Made by a program: the position numbers and the translations under genes
Shown: positions 5,972 to 6,194 of the stretch, piece after piece
How positions within the stretch are numbered: the stretch's first letter is position 1
How the letters are laid out: every line of letters starts with the position of its first letter
The notes under the pieces: model-generated
What the model saw: the letters and a program-made list of their open reading frames with translations, nothing else
Database searches by the model: none
What the model was told of the DNA's origin: nothing
DNA from: DATJLQ01 sp035509415
GTDB taxonomy: Bacteria > Pseudomonadota > Alphaproteobacteria > JACZXZ01
DNA: 6,194 bases
Assembly (NCBI GenBank): GCA_035509415.1
Contig: DATJLQ010000142.1
Coordinates: 1-6,194, forward strand
Direction: 5' to 3'

Positions 5972-6194
5972 CTATTGCATGAACCAGCCGTGGCTCACCA
6001 CGATCGACTGGCCGGTGAGCGCGTTGGTCGGGAAGGACGCGAGGAAGACCGCGAGCCCGGCCACGTCCTGGAGCGTGGTGAACTCGCCGTCGACCGTCTG
6101 GCCCAGCATCACCTTCTTGACCACGTCCTGCTCGCTGATGCCGAGCTCCTTGGCCTGCTCGGGGATTTGCTTCTCGACCAAGGGCGTGCGCACG
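5972..6194 (-). CDS. SDR oxidoreductase, probable 3-hydroxybutyrate dehydrogenase, C-terminal fragment
   Basis: The last 73 codons or so of a short-chain dehydrogenase/reductase whose start lies beyond the right edge; the GTG at 6193-6191 is an internal codon. The start of the visible part, (V)RTPLVEKQIPEQAKELGIS, matches the substrate-loop region of 3-hydroxybutyrate dehydrogenases, where TPLVEKQI is a hallmark. It is followed by the family's usual TLQDVAGLAVFLAS, then TGQSIVVSHGWFMQ in place of the common TG..L.VDGG. These enzymes interconvert (R)-3-hydroxybutyrate and acetoacetate with NAD(H), in PHB/ketone-body use. The catalytic Ser-Tyr-Lys and the NAD motif are outside the window, so activity cannot be judged. 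It converges on the S49 gene. Confidence 0.85.
   Translation of the reverse strand, partial: VRTPLVEKQIPEQAKELGISEQDVVKKVMLGQTVDGEFTTLQDVAGLAVFLASFPTNALTGQSIVVSHGWFMQ

Overview
The window is a strongly GC-rich stretch of bacterial chromosome. Its best-recognised proteins point to an alphaproteobacterium, probably Rhodospirillales/Rhizobiales-like. These are a PleC/PdhS-style histidine kinase, a long-chain polyprenyl diphosphate synthase next to a DUF2007 protein and a TrmN6-type methyltransferase, a short S49 peptidase, and a 3-hydroxybutyrate-dehydrogenase-like SDR. Two kinds of palindromic intergenic repeat, of types common in alphaproteobacterial genomes, support this. The assignment rests on family resemblance, not on a search.

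Layout from left to right. Positions 1-1571 (+) hold the 3' part of a membrane histidine kinase: sensor remnant, transmembrane helix, PAS, HisKA and HATPase. It converges, with a 7-bp gap, on a complete polyprenyl diphosphate synthase at 1579-2601 (-), which has a recognisable promoter and Shine-Dalgarno. Divergently from that run a DUF2007 gene (2758-2994) and a TrmN6-like methyltransferase (3022-3768), which look like an operon. Next comes an accessory segment, 3769-4914. It contains two tandem paralogous genes (3913-4257 and 4346-4690) for 114-residue exported proteins that share eight cysteines at identical positions, followed by a repeat-rich gap with a MITE-like structure. An S49 peptidase (4915-5817, +) follows, possibly leaderless. 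It converges, across two inverted copies of a palindromic repeat, on the C-terminal end of an SDR that runs off the right edge (5972-6194, -).

The housekeeping genes serve quinone side-chain synthesis (polyprenyl synthase), probable tRNA modification (methyltransferase), protein quality control (S49 peptidase) and ketone-body/PHB metabolism (SDR). From general knowledge, the synthase / DUF2007 / methyltransferase / S49 neighbourhood recurs in Alphaproteobacteria, so the cysteine-rich pair and its flanking repeats look like an insertion into a conserved block.

The most interesting part of the window is this pair. The signal peptides are nearly identical, each copy has the same hairpin directly in front of its Shine-Dalgarno, the cysteine framework is invariant and the rest of the mature protein has diverged. 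I do not recognise the family and assign no function.
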